From positions 1,302,001-1,366,000 of the forward strand of contig NZ_CP020465.1 of the NCBI RefSeq assembly GCF_002076895.1: a stretch of 64,000 nt of DNA, read 5' to 3'. Below are positions 1 to 10,054 of the stretch, one piece after another. Under the pieces are notes generated by a model. It saw only the letters and a list, made by a program, of their open reading frames with translations, did no database searches and had not been told where the DNA came from. The position numbers and the translations under genes are program-made. Every line of letters begins with the position of its first letter. Positions within the stretch are counted from its first letter, which is position 1. The stretch is from Cognaticolwellia beringensis (GTDB lineage Bacteria > Pseudomonadota > Gammaproteobacteria > Enterobacterales > Alteromonadaceae).

Positions 1-423
1 TTTAGTTATATTACTCACTAAAGGACTGTCATGTGAAAACTTAATACCTTTAGAAGCCGGCAAACTTACACGCCTTGCTAGGTTGTTGTAAAGAAATAGC
101 CCAATGCGGATCAGCCAAGCGGGCCTTAAATGAGGCTGATGAGGTAAGCGAAATTGTAGAGGTTTAATAATATGAGGGGCATTTTTTAGTAAAATTTCAC
201 GTTCTGCTAACGCTTGTCTAACGAGCTTAAATTCATAATGCTCCAAATACCGCAATCCACCATGAATAAGCTTACTGCTTTTAGAAGAAGTAGCAGAGGC
301 AAGATCGTTTTGTTCACACAGGACAACATTTAGTCCTCTGCCAGCAGCATCTGCCGCGATACCAGCGCCATTTATACCACCGCCAATAACAGCAAGGTCA
401 AATACTTCATTTATTGCATTCAT
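1..423 (-). CDS. glpD: Glycerol-3-phosphate dehydrogenase GlpD, N-terminal part (cut by window edge)
   Basis: Reading the minus strand from an ATG at 423 gives 141 codons with no stop to the left edge, so only the N-terminal quarter is present. The protein opens with an FAD-binding Rossmann segment (AVIGGGINGAGIAADAAGRG, about residues 12-31), followed by SKLIHGGLRYLEH, which is typical of aerobic GlpD. Known role: membrane-associated flavoenzyme oxidising sn-glycerol 3-phosphate to dihydroxyacetone phosphate and feeding electrons to quinone. It is divergent from glpK, so the two consecutive steps of glycerol use share a 257-bp control region. The family is clear; the C-terminus cannot be judged. 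Confidence 0.93.
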   Translation of the reverse strand, partial: MNAINEVFDLAVIGGGINGAGIAADAAGRGLNVVLCEQNDLASATSSKSSKLIHGGLRYLEHYEFKLVRQALAEREILLKNAPHIIKPLQFRLPHQPHLRPAWLIRIGLFLYNNLARRVSLPASKGIKFSHDSPLVSNITK

Positions 424-680
424 ATAGCGTACCTTGCTATTTTATATGATAAATATAATCTTCGTTAAACAACTGTAATGTTCATTTAAGGTTGCTAGAG
501 CGCCATTAAGGCTACCACTGTTAGGTAGCTTAAAACAAATGAAAACTATCTACACTTTAGTTGTTTTTCAACATTAATTGTTCAATCACATTTTCGAATA
601 TGGTTATAGTTGTTGTAAGCTCTATTTGGTATCGGCATTATTGGGTAAGATTTAATTATTAAATAAAATAAATAGGAAAG
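424..680. promoter_or_regulatory. Divergent glpD/glpK control region with GlpR-like half-sites
   Basis: This intergenic stretch must hold both glp promoters. Three decamers each match the E. coli GlpR half-site WATKYTCGWW at nine of ten positions: AATCTTCGTT at 457-466, AATGTTCATT at 477-486 and CATTTTCGAA at 589-598. The first two lie 20 bp apart on the same strand, two helical turns. A bulged inverted repeat (TTAAGGCTACC / GGTAGCTTAA) lies at about 506-534. Control by a GlpR-type repressor is inferred; no glpR is in the window, and such short degenerate matches can arise by chance in AT-rich DNA. Confidence 0.4.
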
Positions 681-2159
681 ATGTTGAAATACTTATTGGC
701 CATCGATCAAGGAACGACAAGCTCTAGAGCAATGCTTTTTACTAAGTTCGGAAAAGTGCATGCCTCAGCTCAAGAAGAGTTTGAACAACACTTCCCTAAA
801 GATGGCTGGGTTGAACATGACCCTAGCGATATATGGCAAACAACTTTGCGTACTTGTCGAAAAGTACTGTCAGACAATAACGTGCTAGCGACGGAGGTTA
901 TTGCCATAGGTATTACAAATCAAAGAGAAACGACTTTGGTATGGGATCGCAAGTCAGGTGAGCCTATATATAACGCTATTGTTTGGCAAGACCGACGCAC
1001 GGCAGAGTATTGTCAGTCAATATCTACTCCTGAAACAGAAGCTCTAATTAATGATAAAACTGGCTTATTACTCGACCCGTATTTCTCGGCAACTAAAATT
1101 AGATGGATACTTGATAATGTCGAAGGAGCACAAGAAAAAGCCGAAAACGGAGAGCTAGCGTTTGGTACCGTTGATAGCTTTTTGTTATGGCACCTTACGA
1201 GCGGAAAAGTGCATAAAACGGACGCGACTAATGCCTCGCGCACCATGATTTTTAATATTCACCAGCAAGTATGGGATGAAGAATTACTCGCGTTATTCAA
1301 TATTCCTGCCGCTATGTTACCTGAAGTCATGGATTCATCAGATAACTTTGGCTATGTCGATAGTGCATTACTTGGCAGTGAAATTCCCATTTTAGCTATG
1401 GCAGGTGATCAACAAGCAGCTTTATTTGGACAAGCGTGTTTCGAAGAAGGAATGGCGAAAAGTACTTATGGTACAGGTTGCTTCTTAATGTTAAATACCG
1501 GCAGTAAAGCACTTAAGTCTAAAAATAAACTATTAACCACCGTTGCCTATCGACTAAATGGTAAGCCAACTTATGCTATCGAAGGCAGTATCTTTATGGC
1601 GGGGGCGACCATACAGTGGATTCGAGACGGGTTAAAGTTAATAGGCTCGGCATGTGAAACTGAATCCATCGCAGAAAAAGTGCCGTTGGACCATGGTGTT
1701 TTTCTTGTACCAGCATTTACCGGTTTAGGGGCACCTTATTGGGATCCCAATGCGCGAGGGGCTATATTAGGACTTACGCGCGACTCAGGCATTAAAGAAA
1801 TTGTTACGGCCGGCCTGCAATCTGTCTGCTATCAAACAAAAGACTTACAAAAAGCAATGGAAAGTGATGGTCTTAGGCCGAGTTTAATTCGTGTTGATGG
1901 AGGCATGGTCGCTAACAACTGGTTGCTCAGCTTCTTATCCAATATCTTAGGGGCAACAATAGATCGACCTGAAATCATCGAAACCACCGCATTAGGTGCT
2001 GCATATCTAGCCGGGCTTAAAGCGGGTGTTTATAGCTCAACTGATGAGTTGGCAAATATGTGGCATTGTGAAAAACGATTTACCCCCACAATTGATAACG
2101 AACAACGAAATAATTTGTACGGAAAATGGTTAGCAGCGGTTCAAAGAGTGAAAAGTTAA
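681..2159 (+). CDS. glpK: Glycerol kinase
   Basis: The 492-residue protein phosphorylates glycerol to sn-glycerol 3-phosphate with ATP in the cytoplasm. It shows the FGGY-kinase N-terminal phosphate loop ([14 protein letters not shown], residues 7-20), the substrate-region motif [11 protein letters not shown], and the C-terminal signature around [12 protein letters not shown] and [20 protein letters not shown]. Length is close to the E. coli enzyme (502). The ATG at 681 follows an AGGAAAG ribosome site. It faces glpD across a shared regulatory region and converges on malQ, with a hairpin between. Which effector controls the enzyme cannot be read from sequence. Confidence 0.97.
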   Translation: MLKYLLAIDQGTTSSRAMLFTKFGKVHASAQEEFEQHFPKDGWVEHDPSDIWQTTLRTCRKVLSDNNVLATEVIAIGITNQRETTLVWDRKSGEPIYNAIVWQDRRTAEYCQSISTPETEALINDKTGLLLDPYFSATKIRWILDNVEGAQEKAENGELAFGTVDSFLLWHLTSGKVHKTDATNASRTMIFNIHQQVWDEELLALFNIPAAMLPEVMDSSDNFGYVDSALLGSEIPILAMAGDQQAALFGQACFEEGMAKSTYGTGCFLMLNTGSKALKSKNKLLTTVAYRLNGKPTYAIEGSIFMAGATIQWIRDGLKLIGSACETESIAEKVPLDHGVFLVPAFTGLGAPYWDPNARGAILGLTRDSGIKEIVTAGLQSVCYQTKDLQKAMESDGLRPSLIRVDGGMVANNWLLSFLSNILGATIDRPEIIETTALGAAYLAGLKAGVYSSTDELANMWHCEKRFTPTIDNEQRNNLYGKWLAAVQRVKS

Positions 2160-2204
2160 TTAGCTGTTTGTTAAGTTACTTATAGCTTGATTAATACAAG
2201 GTAT

Positions 2205-2230
2205 AAAAATGCCACTTTCATGGCATTTTT
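2205..2230. terminator. Bidirectional hairpin terminator between glpK and malQ
   Basis: A perfect 10-bp stem (AAAAATGCCA / TGGCATTTTT) with a 6-nt loop ends in a T run on either strand. It lies 45 bp after the glpK stop and 81 bp after the malQ stop, so it can end both convergent transcripts. Confidence 0.85.
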
Positions 2231-2311
2231 AATGTTGATTAATTCATTTCTTCACTTTAATCACTAATAGGTGATCTGAGCTATTTTTTCGTAATCTAGT
2301 TAATTTTTTAA

Positions 2312-4510
2312 TCATTTTGGCCTAGCGATATTCATCGCTTGGGTTATTTCCTGCACTGAATTTGTTTCAGAAAAATCTTCCAGCGACACCGGTAATTTTT
2401 GTAACCAATTGGGGTGTTCATCGATAGTGCCTGGAATATTGACTTGCTCTGATATCTCAAGGACATCTTCCAACGGTATTAGTTGTATATGGCTAGGTGA
2501 CAACGCTAAATACTTTTGTACGCTAATACTGAGTTCGGTATTCATTTGTGCGGGTGCTATTTGTGGCGCTTTGCTCATGTCGATAACCTGTAAATCTTCT
2601 AAAGCGGCAATGAGGTTTTCTCGTTCACTCGTTCGTGCATTTCTATCAGCTTGTCCTGCTTCATCATTTGGATAAAGATTAAGTTGCTCACGCCATTGTA
2701 GATCTCTGCCTTGCCACCAACCCGATAATGTTGCGGTATCATGCGTGGCAATAGTGACGATTGATTGTGGAGGGAAGTTGTCAGGGCGTTTGAATAAACC
2801 TGATTCCCATCGTTCAAAAAATAAAACTTTGAAAGATAAAAGACCGGCATTTTGAATGGTTTCACTGAAGCCTTCAGGCACATTACCTAAGTCTTCACCA
2901 ATAACAACACAGTTATTTCGACGGGATTCTAAGGCGATAATCCGCAAGATATCATCCCAAGGAAAACTTATATAAACCCCTTCATTTGCTTCCATACCGG
3001 GGGCGACCCAATATTGACGCATTAAGCCTAAAATATGATCAATGCGCAAAGCCCCAGCATATTGCATACTGCTACGTAGAGCTTTGACTAATGGTTGATA
3101 GCCTTGTTTTTGTAATGCCACAGGATTCATTGGCGTTAATCCCCAATTTTGTCCTAATGGGTTCATGCCATCAGGTGGAGCGCCGATTGACGCACCGGCA
3201 ACATAAACTTCTTTATCAGACCAAACATCAAAACCTGAGCCATCACAACCTACCGCTAAGTCAAGATATAGGCCAATGGCCATATCTTTATCAATTGTCT
3301 GTTGAGATACCGCGCTTAACTGTTGATGTGCTAGCCATTGTAAGAAACAAAAATAATCAATGCGTTTAGCATGCGATAGTTTAAATTTGTGAACTTCTTC
3401 ACTATCGGGATCTTGAAAGTTTGTTGGCCAATCGGGCCAACCATAAGAATTTTCATCAGCTAAGTGAAAATACTCATATAAAGCATCAAAAGTTGCAAAA
3501 CGTTGTAAGTCAGTGCCATTGGCTTGTTTAAAATGCTCAAACTCATCCGACATATTCTTATAACATTCATTTTTACTAGTAGAAGTCATGTTTTGATAAA
3601 AATCTTCAAACAACAACTCAGTAATTTCAAATTTAAGTTTTGCGACTGCAGGATAATCAACCAAATTGCTTGCTTTAGCATTTGCAATACCCTGCTGGAA
3701 GATGTCACTGTTTACTTTTTCTTGTGCAAGAGTACAACGTTGAAAGTTTTGTACTTTAGTTACATCTATATAGAGTGGGTTTAAAAAGCAACGACTTGAA
3801 GGCGAATAAGGGCTTCGGTGCGCGGGATTATGTTGATAAAGCGGATGCAATGGATTTAATCCAATAGTCGCGGCCTGTTGTTGTGCTGACTTTTCAACAA
3901 GATTGCTTAAATCTGTGAAATCGCCCATTCCCCAATTGTTTTCACTGCGCAATGAATATAATTGTGCTGTGTAACCCCATACTTTATTTACCGAAGCTTC
4001 TTGAGCGCTAAAGCAGGTTTTTGGCGCATAGATCAGCGAGCAACTTGCATGAGCCTCACCAAAGCTGATCGTAAATTGATAATAGCCTTGCTCCAATACA
4101 GGTAAATGTAATAAATATTGGCAATATTGAGTTTCATCTATTGTGGTTTCTGCAATAGCTTGCATGTCTGCAATATTAAAGACACCAACGACTTCGTGAC
4201 CTACTTTACTGCCAACTTCAGGAGTGACTTTCCAGTTAAGTAATAAACTACCAATTTTGGGTAAGCTTATTTTAATCGCATGTTGTTGCTCTTCGAGTTT
4301 GGCAATATGTACAACAGGTAAAATATCTATCCACTGGCTATTATTTAAATAAGATATTGATTTAATGAGGGACTCTTCATCTAATTCGAAACCCATTGCT
4401 TGTAACAGGGCCCTTTTAGCAGGGTCTTTAGCGTGCACTTTATCGCCAAATGTGCCTGTGTAACTTGTATGGAAACCTACTAAATTAGCTAATTGTTCGA
4501 TAAGACTCAT
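2312..4510 (-). CDS. malQ: 4-alpha-glucanotransferase (amylomaltase)
   Basis: The 732-residue GH77 enzyme disproportionates maltodextrins, moving 4-alpha-glucan chains and releasing glucose. Supporting segments are GLNPLHPLYQHNPAHRSPYSPSSR near residue 220, LYLDLAVGCDGSGFDVW, ALRIDHILGLMRQYW (with the nucleophile Asp) and VIGEDLGNVPE (with the acid/base Glu), followed by IATHDTATLSGWW. An N-terminal extension of about 150 residues precedes the barrel, as in E. coli MalQ (694 aa). Translation starts at the ATG at 4510 behind an AGAAGAG site. It is divergent from the glycogen cluster and not fused to malP. Its likely job is handling dextrins released by GlgX and GlgP. Confident call. Confidence 0.96.
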   Translation of the reverse strand: MSLIEQLANLVGFHTSYTGTFGDKVHAKDPAKRALLQAMGFELDEESLIKSISYLNNSQWIDILPVVHIAKLEEQQHAIKISLPKIGSLLLNWKVTPEVGSKVGHEVVGVFNIADMQAIAETTIDETQYCQYLLHLPVLEQGYYQFTISFGEAHASCSLIYAPKTCFSAQEASVNKVWGYTAQLYSLRSENNWGMGDFTDLSNLVEKSAQQQAATIGLNPLHPLYQHNPAHRSPYSPSSRCFLNPLYIDVTKVQNFQRCTLAQEKVNSDIFQQGIANAKASNLVDYPAVAKLKFEITELLFEDFYQNMTSTSKNECYKNMSDEFEHFKQANGTDLQRFATFDALYEYFHLADENSYGWPDWPTNFQDPDSEEVHKFKLSHAKRIDYFCFLQWLAHQQLSAVSQQTIDKDMAIGLYLDLAVGCDGSGFDVWSDKEVYVAGASIGAPPDGMNPLGQNWGLTPMNPVALQKQGYQPLVKALRSSMQYAGALRIDHILGLMRQYWVAPGMEANEGVYISFPWDDILRIIALESRRNNCVVIGEDLGNVPEGFSETIQNAGLLSFKVLFFERWESGLFKRPDNFPPQSIVTIATHDTATLSGWWQGRDLQWREQLNLYPNDEAGQADRNARTSERENLIAALEDLQVIDMSKAPQIAPAQMNTELSISVQKYLALSPSHIQLIPLEDVLEISEQVNIPGTIDEHPNWLQKLPVSLEDFSETNSVQEITQAMNIARPK

Positions 4511-4881
4511 ATTAAACTCTTCTTATTATGAAATAAAATTACACTTTAATGTAACTTTAACAAGTTATAGGTTATAATTACAGCAAATAAAGCTTTGATT
4601 GTTACTTATTTTAGCTGTATATTCATTAAATGTAATTTATTTACATGAAATAGCAACGGAAAAATAATTAGCATTACAATCAAATATGAAATTACTTTAA
4701 AGGATTGTTGCTTTTTTTATATATTCGGCTCGATTTATGCTTTTTCATCATGCCGACATATAAATTGGCTATTTTAAATTGAATACGCACATTATTGGGG
4801 CTTAGTAGTAAAATTTAGCACTTAAATAAAGCAAAATCAGTAATGTTAAATTAATTAGTGCATGATTAATGGAGAATAACA
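4511..4881. promoter_or_regulatory. Divergent malQ / glycogen-cluster control region
   Basis: This AT-rich 371-bp region separates malQ from the glycogen genes. It contains a perfect 17-bp inverted repeat (ATGTAA, five bases, TTACAT) at 4630-4646, which could be an operator for an unidentified regulator. Promoters must lie here for both directions but no single -35/-10 pair is compelling. No coding potential was recognised. Confidence 0.35.
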
Positions 4882-5178
4882 ATGCTAACTAAGAAGTTTT
4901 TTAAAACTAAAGATGAAACAGAAGTAACCTTTGAATTTAATAGAAGTGATGTAACCACAGCCGCATTGGTTGGTGATTTTAATGACTGGCAAGCTATTGA
5001 AATGAAGTTTAATAAAAACTCAAAGAGTTTTAAAACTAAGGTGAGATTGCCTAAAAACGGTGTTTTTCATTTTCGCTACCTATTAAATGATAGTGAGTGG
5101 GAAAACGACGACCAGGCTGATCAATACTTAGCTAATGAATTTGGCAGTGAAAATAGTGTGGTACTGACTACACCGTAA
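4882..5178 (+). CDS. Stand-alone CBM48 (isoamylase N-terminal-like) glycogen-binding protein
   Basis: The 98-residue protein consists almost entirely of one early-set Ig-like domain of the CBM48/AMPK-beta type. AALVGDFNDWQ (about residues 31-41) is the family turn with the sugar-stacking Trp, and VFHFRYLLNDSEWENDDQAD is the following strand pair. There is no signal peptide, so it should be cytoplasmic. It starts with ATG behind a GGAG site. No catalytic domain follows: a hairpin at 5204 closes the unit before glgX. Known CBM48 domains bind alpha-glucan in GlgB, GlgX and AMPK. A role as a glycogen-associated adaptor or regulator is inferred from the fold and the location upstream of glgXPCB. 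Confidence 0.8.
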   Translation: MLTKKFFKTKDETEVTFEFNRSDVTTAALVGDFNDWQAIEMKFNKNSKSFKTKVRLPKNGVFHFRYLLNDSEWENDDQADQYLANEFGSENSVVLTTP

Positions 5179-5203
5179 ACGTAACCGAAGATGTATTTAT
5201 GAT

Positions 5204-5240
5204 GAGCAAAGTCTTGAATTAAGACTTTGCTCTTACTTCA
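5204..5240 (+). terminator. Hairpin after the CBM48 gene
   Basis: A perfect 12-bp stem (GAGCAAAGTCTT / AAGACTTTGCTC) with a 5-nt loop begins 25 bp after the CBM48 stop. The following sequence is only moderately T-rich (TTACTTC), so it may be a partial terminator or a processing hairpin upstream of glgX. Confidence 0.6.
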
Positions 5241-5383
5241 TAATATAAATACTTATTTAAATGAACTAAAGTTAAAAACGACTGTTTAATTTATATAAAA
5301 GTTCTTCCCTGTATTACTTTAAGCAAAATGGCATGTTGTAATAATTCAAACAATGGTCATCATTTTTTCTTAACTGGAGAAGC

Positions 5384-7468
5384 ATGGAACAATATAGAAT
5401 GGAGCCCGGAAGAGTACATCCAATAGGCACAACTGTTGATGATACCGGGGTAAATTTTGCTATTTTTTCAGCACATGCTGAAAAAATTGAATTGTGTATC
5501 TTTGATGAACAGGGTGACAAAGAGCTAAAGCGCTTTGTTTTACCTGAGTGTGAACACAATATTTGGCATGGTTTTCTTAAAGGCGCTAAAGCAGGTTTAG
5601 TTTATGGTTATAGAGTCTACGGGCCTTATAGACCAGAATTCGGTCATCGCTTTAATCATCATAAATTATTGTTAGACCCTTATGCTAAAGCATTAAAGGG
5701 CAATTTTTCATGGTCAGAACGTCACTTCGCTTATAATATTCATGATGCTAAGACAGATTTGTCTTTTGACGATAGAGATAATGCAGATGTCATGCTTAAA
5801 GCGGTTGTCATGGATGCCTCAGCTCCTCTTATTCCAAGAAAACCCTTTGCTTGGAAAAACACTGTAATTTACGAAGGTCACGTTAAAGGCTTAACTGCAC
5901 TTAACCCAAAAGTGCCTGAAGCATTACGTGGTTCATTTCTAGGTATAAGCCACCCGGCGATGATCGCTCATTATCGCGCTATTGGTATTACCACCATTGA
6001 ATTATTACCGGTACAGCAATTTGTTTCTGAACAATTTCTTACCGACAAAAAGCTCTCAAACTATTGGGGCTATAACTCATTGGCGTTTTTTGTTCCTCAT
6101 AAAGATTATTTAAACCAACATCAAATTCGCGACTTTCAGCGTATGGTCGATGAACTTCATCAAGCCGGATTTGAAGTACTTATTGATGTGGTATACAACC
6201 ACACTTGTGAAGGCAACCGTTTAGGACCGACACTAAGTTTTAGAGGCATTGATAACCATTCTTACTACCGATTAAATCCTGCAGAACCACGTTATTATAT
6301 TAATGATACTGGTTGCGGAAATACCATCAACATTAGCCATCCGCGGGTCTTACAAATGGTAATGGACAGCCTACGTTACTGGGTTCAAGTGATGGGAGTT
6401 GACGGTTTTAGATTTGATTTAGCGACTATTTTAGGCCGTGAATTACATGGTTTTGATAAAAGTAACGGCTTTTTAGATGCGGTATTACAAGACCCCATTT
6501 TAAGTAGTGTAAAAGTTATCGCAGAGCCTTGGGATATTGGCCCAGGTGGCTACCAATTAGGTGGGTTTCCATCGCCGTGGTCTGAATGGAACGATCGGTA
6601 TCGAGACACCATGAGACGCTATTGGCGCGGAGATAAAGGTTTATTACCCGAATTTGCTCGCAGAATTCACGGTTCAAGTGATATTTTTGAGCACAGTGGA
6701 CGTCAACCGTTTGCGAGTATCAATTTCCTATGTAGCCATGATGGTAATACATTACGTGATTTAGTGAGTTTTCAAGAACGTCATAATGAAGCTAATGGTG
6801 AAAACAACCGTGATGGTCATTCTGATAACTTTGCGCATAATCACGGAATAGAAGGTGAAACTACCGATAGCGCCATTTTGTCTGTTCGATTACGTCAAAT
6901 CAAAAATATGATGGCAACGCTTATGTTATCTCAAGGCGTTCCTATGATACTTGCGGGTGATGAAATAGGTCGTACACAAAAGGGCAATAATAATGCTTAC
7001 TGCCAAGACAATGAAATAAATTGGTTAAATTGGGATGAAGACGCGTTATACGCAAAAGAGCTTAAATTGTTTACTGCCAGTTTAAGTGAGCTGAGAAAAC
7101 GTTTTTCTATGTTAACCCATGATCGATTTATACATAAAGATGATAAGAAATCTGCGGTTGATATTATCTGGTATCACCCCTCCGGCTTTGAGATGCAAAA
7201 AGATCATTGGCATTCACACCATGCGGCGACTTTAGGTTACTTGATTCATGAAAAAGCGCCTGATAGCCCATCACTTTTATGTCTTTTCCATGCTGGTAGC
7301 GAGCCGATAGAATTTCAATTGCCGGAGATTGACACCATACAACATTGGCAAGTGATGATAGATACCACGGCTAGTGCAGAATCAAAAGAAGTGCAGAATA
7401 TACCTGCAGAACGAAAAATTACCATGGCTCCATTTTCAACAATTGTTTTATTAAATAATTGTTTATAA
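5384..7468 (+). CDS. glgX: Glycogen debranching enzyme GlgX
   Basis: The 694-residue isoamylase-type GH13 enzyme hydrolyses alpha-1,6 branches of phosphorylase-limit glycogen. An N-terminal CBM48 domain (PIGTTVDDTGVNFAIFSAHA, residues 15-34) precedes the barrel. Conserved GH13 regions are VLIDVVYNHT, GVDGFRFDLA (nucleophile Asp345), VIAEPWD (acid/base Glu381) and the NFLCSHDGNTLRD segment (transition-state Asp). Length agrees with bacterial GlgX (about 657-700). The ATG at 5384 sits after TGGAGAAGC. Together with GlgP (24 bp downstream) it forms the breakdown half of the cluster. Confidence 0.96.
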   Translation: MEQYRMEPGRVHPIGTTVDDTGVNFAIFSAHAEKIELCIFDEQGDKELKRFVLPECEHNIWHGFLKGAKAGLVYGYRVYGPYRPEFGHRFNHHKLLLDPYAKALKGNFSWSERHFAYNIHDAKTDLSFDDRDNADVMLKAVVMDASAPLIPRKPFAWKNTVIYEGHVKGLTALNPKVPEALRGSFLGISHPAMIAHYRAIGITTIELLPVQQFVSEQFLTDKKLSNYWGYNSLAFFVPHKDYLNQHQIRDFQRMVDELHQAGFEVLIDVVYNHTCEGNRLGPTLSFRGIDNHSYYRLNPAEPRYYINDTGCGNTINISHPRVLQMVMDSLRYWVQVMGVDGFRFDLATILGRELHGFDKSNGFLDAVLQDPILSSVKVIAEPWDIGPGGYQLGGFPSPWSEWNDRYRDTMRRYWRGDKGLLPEFARRIHGSSDIFEHSGRQPFASINFLCSHDGNTLRDLVSFQERHNEANGENNRDGHSDNFAHNHGIEGETTDSAILSVRLRQIKNMMATLMLSQGVPMILAGDEIGRTQKGNNNAYCQDNEINWLNWDEDALYAKELKLFTASLSELRKRFSMLTHDRFIHKDDKKSAVDIIWYHPSGFEMQKDHWHSHHAATLGYLIHEKAPDSPSLLCLFHAGSEPIEFQLPEIDTIQHWQVMIDTTASAESKEVQNIPAERKITMAPFSTIVLLNNCL

Positions 7469-7491
7469 ATAATAAATAGGATGTACTGATT

Positions 7492-9954
7492 GTGAATAAA
7501 GAAAATAATCAATGTGAAGTTACTTCATCAGATGGCAATGTTTTGATGAACGAACACACTTTTTCCGAAGATTTAGCACGACACTTCCATTTTTCACTCG
7601 GCCGAGATACGGTTCAAGACTCACACTTATATCTCTATAACGCACTTGCTATCACCATTCGAGATCGGTTAGTTGCACAATGGCGAGAAACGCGTGAATC
7701 TCGAGGACACCAGCGCCGAGTTGGATATATTTCATTAGAATTTTTAATGGGGCGAACTCTTAATAACGCTATTTTAAATTTAGATTTAGATGACACGGTT
7801 CGTGATGCGTTAAAAGGTTATTGCTGTGGGTTAGAAGATGTAGAACAAGCAGAGCATGACGCTGGTTTAGGTAACGGTGGTTTAGGTCGATTAGCCGCTT
7901 GTTTTTTAGATAGTTGTGCCAGTTTAGCTCTACCGGTTATTGGCTATGGTATTCGTTATGAATACGGCATGTTCAATCAACAGATTAAAAATGGCGCGCA
8001 AATCGAGCATCCTGATAATTGGTTACGTAATGGTAATCCTTGGGAAATTGCAGCACCTGAAAAAGCCATAAGAGTGAAGTTTTTTGGTCATGTTGATGTG
8101 ATTAAAAAGCGCAGTGGTCAGCAGTATCGTCAATGGAATAATACCCAAGACGTACTCGCTGTTCCTTATGATATGCCAATTCCTGGTTATCAAAATGGAA
8201 TTGTGAATACTTTAAGATTATGGAAGTCTGAAGCGACTGATGAATTTGACCTTGGTGAATTTAACGCGGGTAGCTATACCGAGTCAGTGGCTAAAAAGAA
8301 TTTAGCTGAACAAATCACTATGGTGCTGTATCCAAATGACACCAGTGAAAACGGTAAAGAACTTCGTCTACGCCAACAGTACTTTTTATCTTCAGCATCT
8401 TTGCAAGACACTATAAATAGTTATGTCGAAAACTGTGGCAATAATTTTGATGAGTTTATTGCTCTGAATAGTTTTCAACTTAACGACACGCATCCAAGTA
8501 TTGCAGTGCCTGAGTTAATGCGAATTTTGATGGATGACTATGCAATATCGTGGGATGACGCGTGGAATATCACCACTAAAACTATGGCCTATACCAACCA
8601 TACTTTATTACCTGAAGCATTGGAAAAGTGGCCAGTAAGTTTATTCGCAAATTTATTACCGCGTATTTTAGAAATTATTTACGAAATAAACGCTCGTTTT
8701 CTGCTGCAAGTGGCTGTTGCATGGCCTGGCGATTCAAGTAAGCAGCAAGCCTTGTCATTAATTGATGAAGGCCATGAGCCCCAAGTGCGTATGGCACACT
8801 TAGCTATTGTTGGTAGTTATTCTGTTAATGGAGTGGCGGCTTTACATACCAAGCTTTTAAAAGCTGGATTGTTTAATGACTTTTATCAACTTTGGCCTGA
8901 AAAATTCAATAACAAAACTAACGGCGTTACGCCACGTCGCTGGTTATCGCATTGCAACACCAGTTTAGCTGAGCTTATTTCAAGTAAAATTGATAAAAAC
9001 TGGGTTGCTGATTTTTCCCATGTTGATCAACTCGCTAAATTTGCTGAAGATCATGCCTTCCAAAAACAATGGCGTGAAAGTAAGAAAGCCAACAAAGTTG
9101 TTTTAGCTGACTTTGTTGAGAAAGCCACAGGTGTAAAGTTTGACGTAGACATGATGTTTGATGTGCAAGTTAAGCGAATTCATGAATACAAACGTCAATT
9201 ATTAAACATTTTACATGTTATTGGCTTATATGACCGAATTCGCAAAGGCGATACTGCAGATATTACACCACGCTGTGTGTTAATTGGTGGTAAAGCGGCA
9301 CCGGGTTATGTGATGGCAAAAGAGATTATTAAACTCATTAATAATGTTGCCGACACGATTAATTTAGACCCGAAAGCGGCTAAGTTTTTAAAGGTTGCTT
9401 TCGTACCAAATTACAATGTTTCTGCTATGGAACTTATTTGCCCAGCGACAGATTTATCTGAACAAATATCAACTGCAGGTAAAGAAGCATCTGGTACAGG
9501 TAACATGAAGTTTATGATGAATGGTGCACTAACTATTGGTACATTAGATGGTGCAAACATTGAAATTAGAGATGCCGTAGGCGAAGATAACTTTTTCCTT
9601 TTTGGCGCACAAGCTCATGAAATTTCAGATATTAGAGAAAATTATCAACCTAATGAGATCATAGCCAACTCTGAAACATTATCAGCAGTTATGCACTTGT
9701 TAGAAAGCGGTCACTTTAATTTATTTGAACCTAAGATATTTGATTCAATTATTAAAACTATACGTGACCCAGATGATATGTGGTTAACAGCTTACGATTT
9801 TGATAGTTATTTTCAAGCTCAACGAAGTGTTGATAAAACTTATCAAGATCAAACGTTGTGGACCAAAATGAGTATTTTAAACACTGCAGCGAGTGGTGTG
9901 TTTTCGAGCGATCATACGATCAGGCAGTATCGAGATGAAATATGGAAGCTTTAG
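7492..9954 (+). CDS. glgP: Glycogen/maltodextrin phosphorylase
   Basis: The 820-residue GT35 enzyme releases glucose 1-phosphate from the non-reducing ends of glycogen. It has GLGNGGLGRLAACFLDS near residue 125, the arginine-rich phosphate-site segment VKRIHEYKRQLLN, and the pyridoxal phosphate lysine in GTGNMKF (Lys673). The start codon is GTG at 7492, preceded by AGGATG. The spacing of 23 bp from glgX implies co-transcription. Whether glycogen or maltodextrin is preferred cannot be read directly; the glg context favours glycogen. Confidence 0.95.
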   Translation: MNKENNQCEVTSSDGNVLMNEHTFSEDLARHFHFSLGRDTVQDSHLYLYNALAITIRDRLVAQWRETRESRGHQRRVGYISLEFLMGRTLNNAILNLDLDDTVRDALKGYCCGLEDVEQAEHDAGLGNGGLGRLAACFLDSCASLALPVIGYGIRYEYGMFNQQIKNGAQIEHPDNWLRNGNPWEIAAPEKAIRVKFFGHVDVIKKRSGQQYRQWNNTQDVLAVPYDMPIPGYQNGIVNTLRLWKSEATDEFDLGEFNAGSYTESVAKKNLAEQITMVLYPNDTSENGKELRLRQQYFLSSASLQDTINSYVENCGNNFDEFIALNSFQLNDTHPSIAVPELMRILMDDYAISWDDAWNITTKTMAYTNHTLLPEALEKWPVSLFANLLPRILEIIYEINARFLLQVAVAWPGDSSKQQALSLIDEGHEPQVRMAHLAIVGSYSVNGVAALHTKLLKAGLFNDFYQLWPEKFNNKTNGVTPRRWLSHCNTSLAELISSKIDKNWVADFSHVDQLAKFAEDHAFQKQWRESKKANKVVLADFVEKATGVKFDVDMMFDVQVKRIHEYKRQLLNILHVIGLYDRIRKGDTADITPRCVLIGGKAAPGYVMAKEIIKLINNVADTINLDPKAAKFLKVAFVPNYNVSAMELICPATDLSEQISTAGKEASGTGNMKFMMNGALTIGTLDGANIEIRDAVGEDNFFLFGAQAHEISDIRENYQPNEIIANSETLSAVMHLLESGHFNLFEPKIFDSIIKTIRDPDDMWLTAYDFDSYFQAQRSVDKTYQDQTLWTKMSILNTAASGVFSSDHTIRQYRDEIWKL

Positions 9955-10054
9955 TAATTTACTGATATACCAAGTGATTAATTAAATTGGTACTAAAAAA
10001 GTAAAACGCTATTTATTGAACGTTAATTAATGTTTGTGAAGGAAAGGATACGTT

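Noticed and set aside
9965..9995. Short ATACCAA ... TTGGTA inverted pair after glgP as a MITE fragment
   Set aside because: Only seven paired bases around an AT-rich centre; chance or a weak hairpin cannot be excluded, and it does not match the 26-bp ends.
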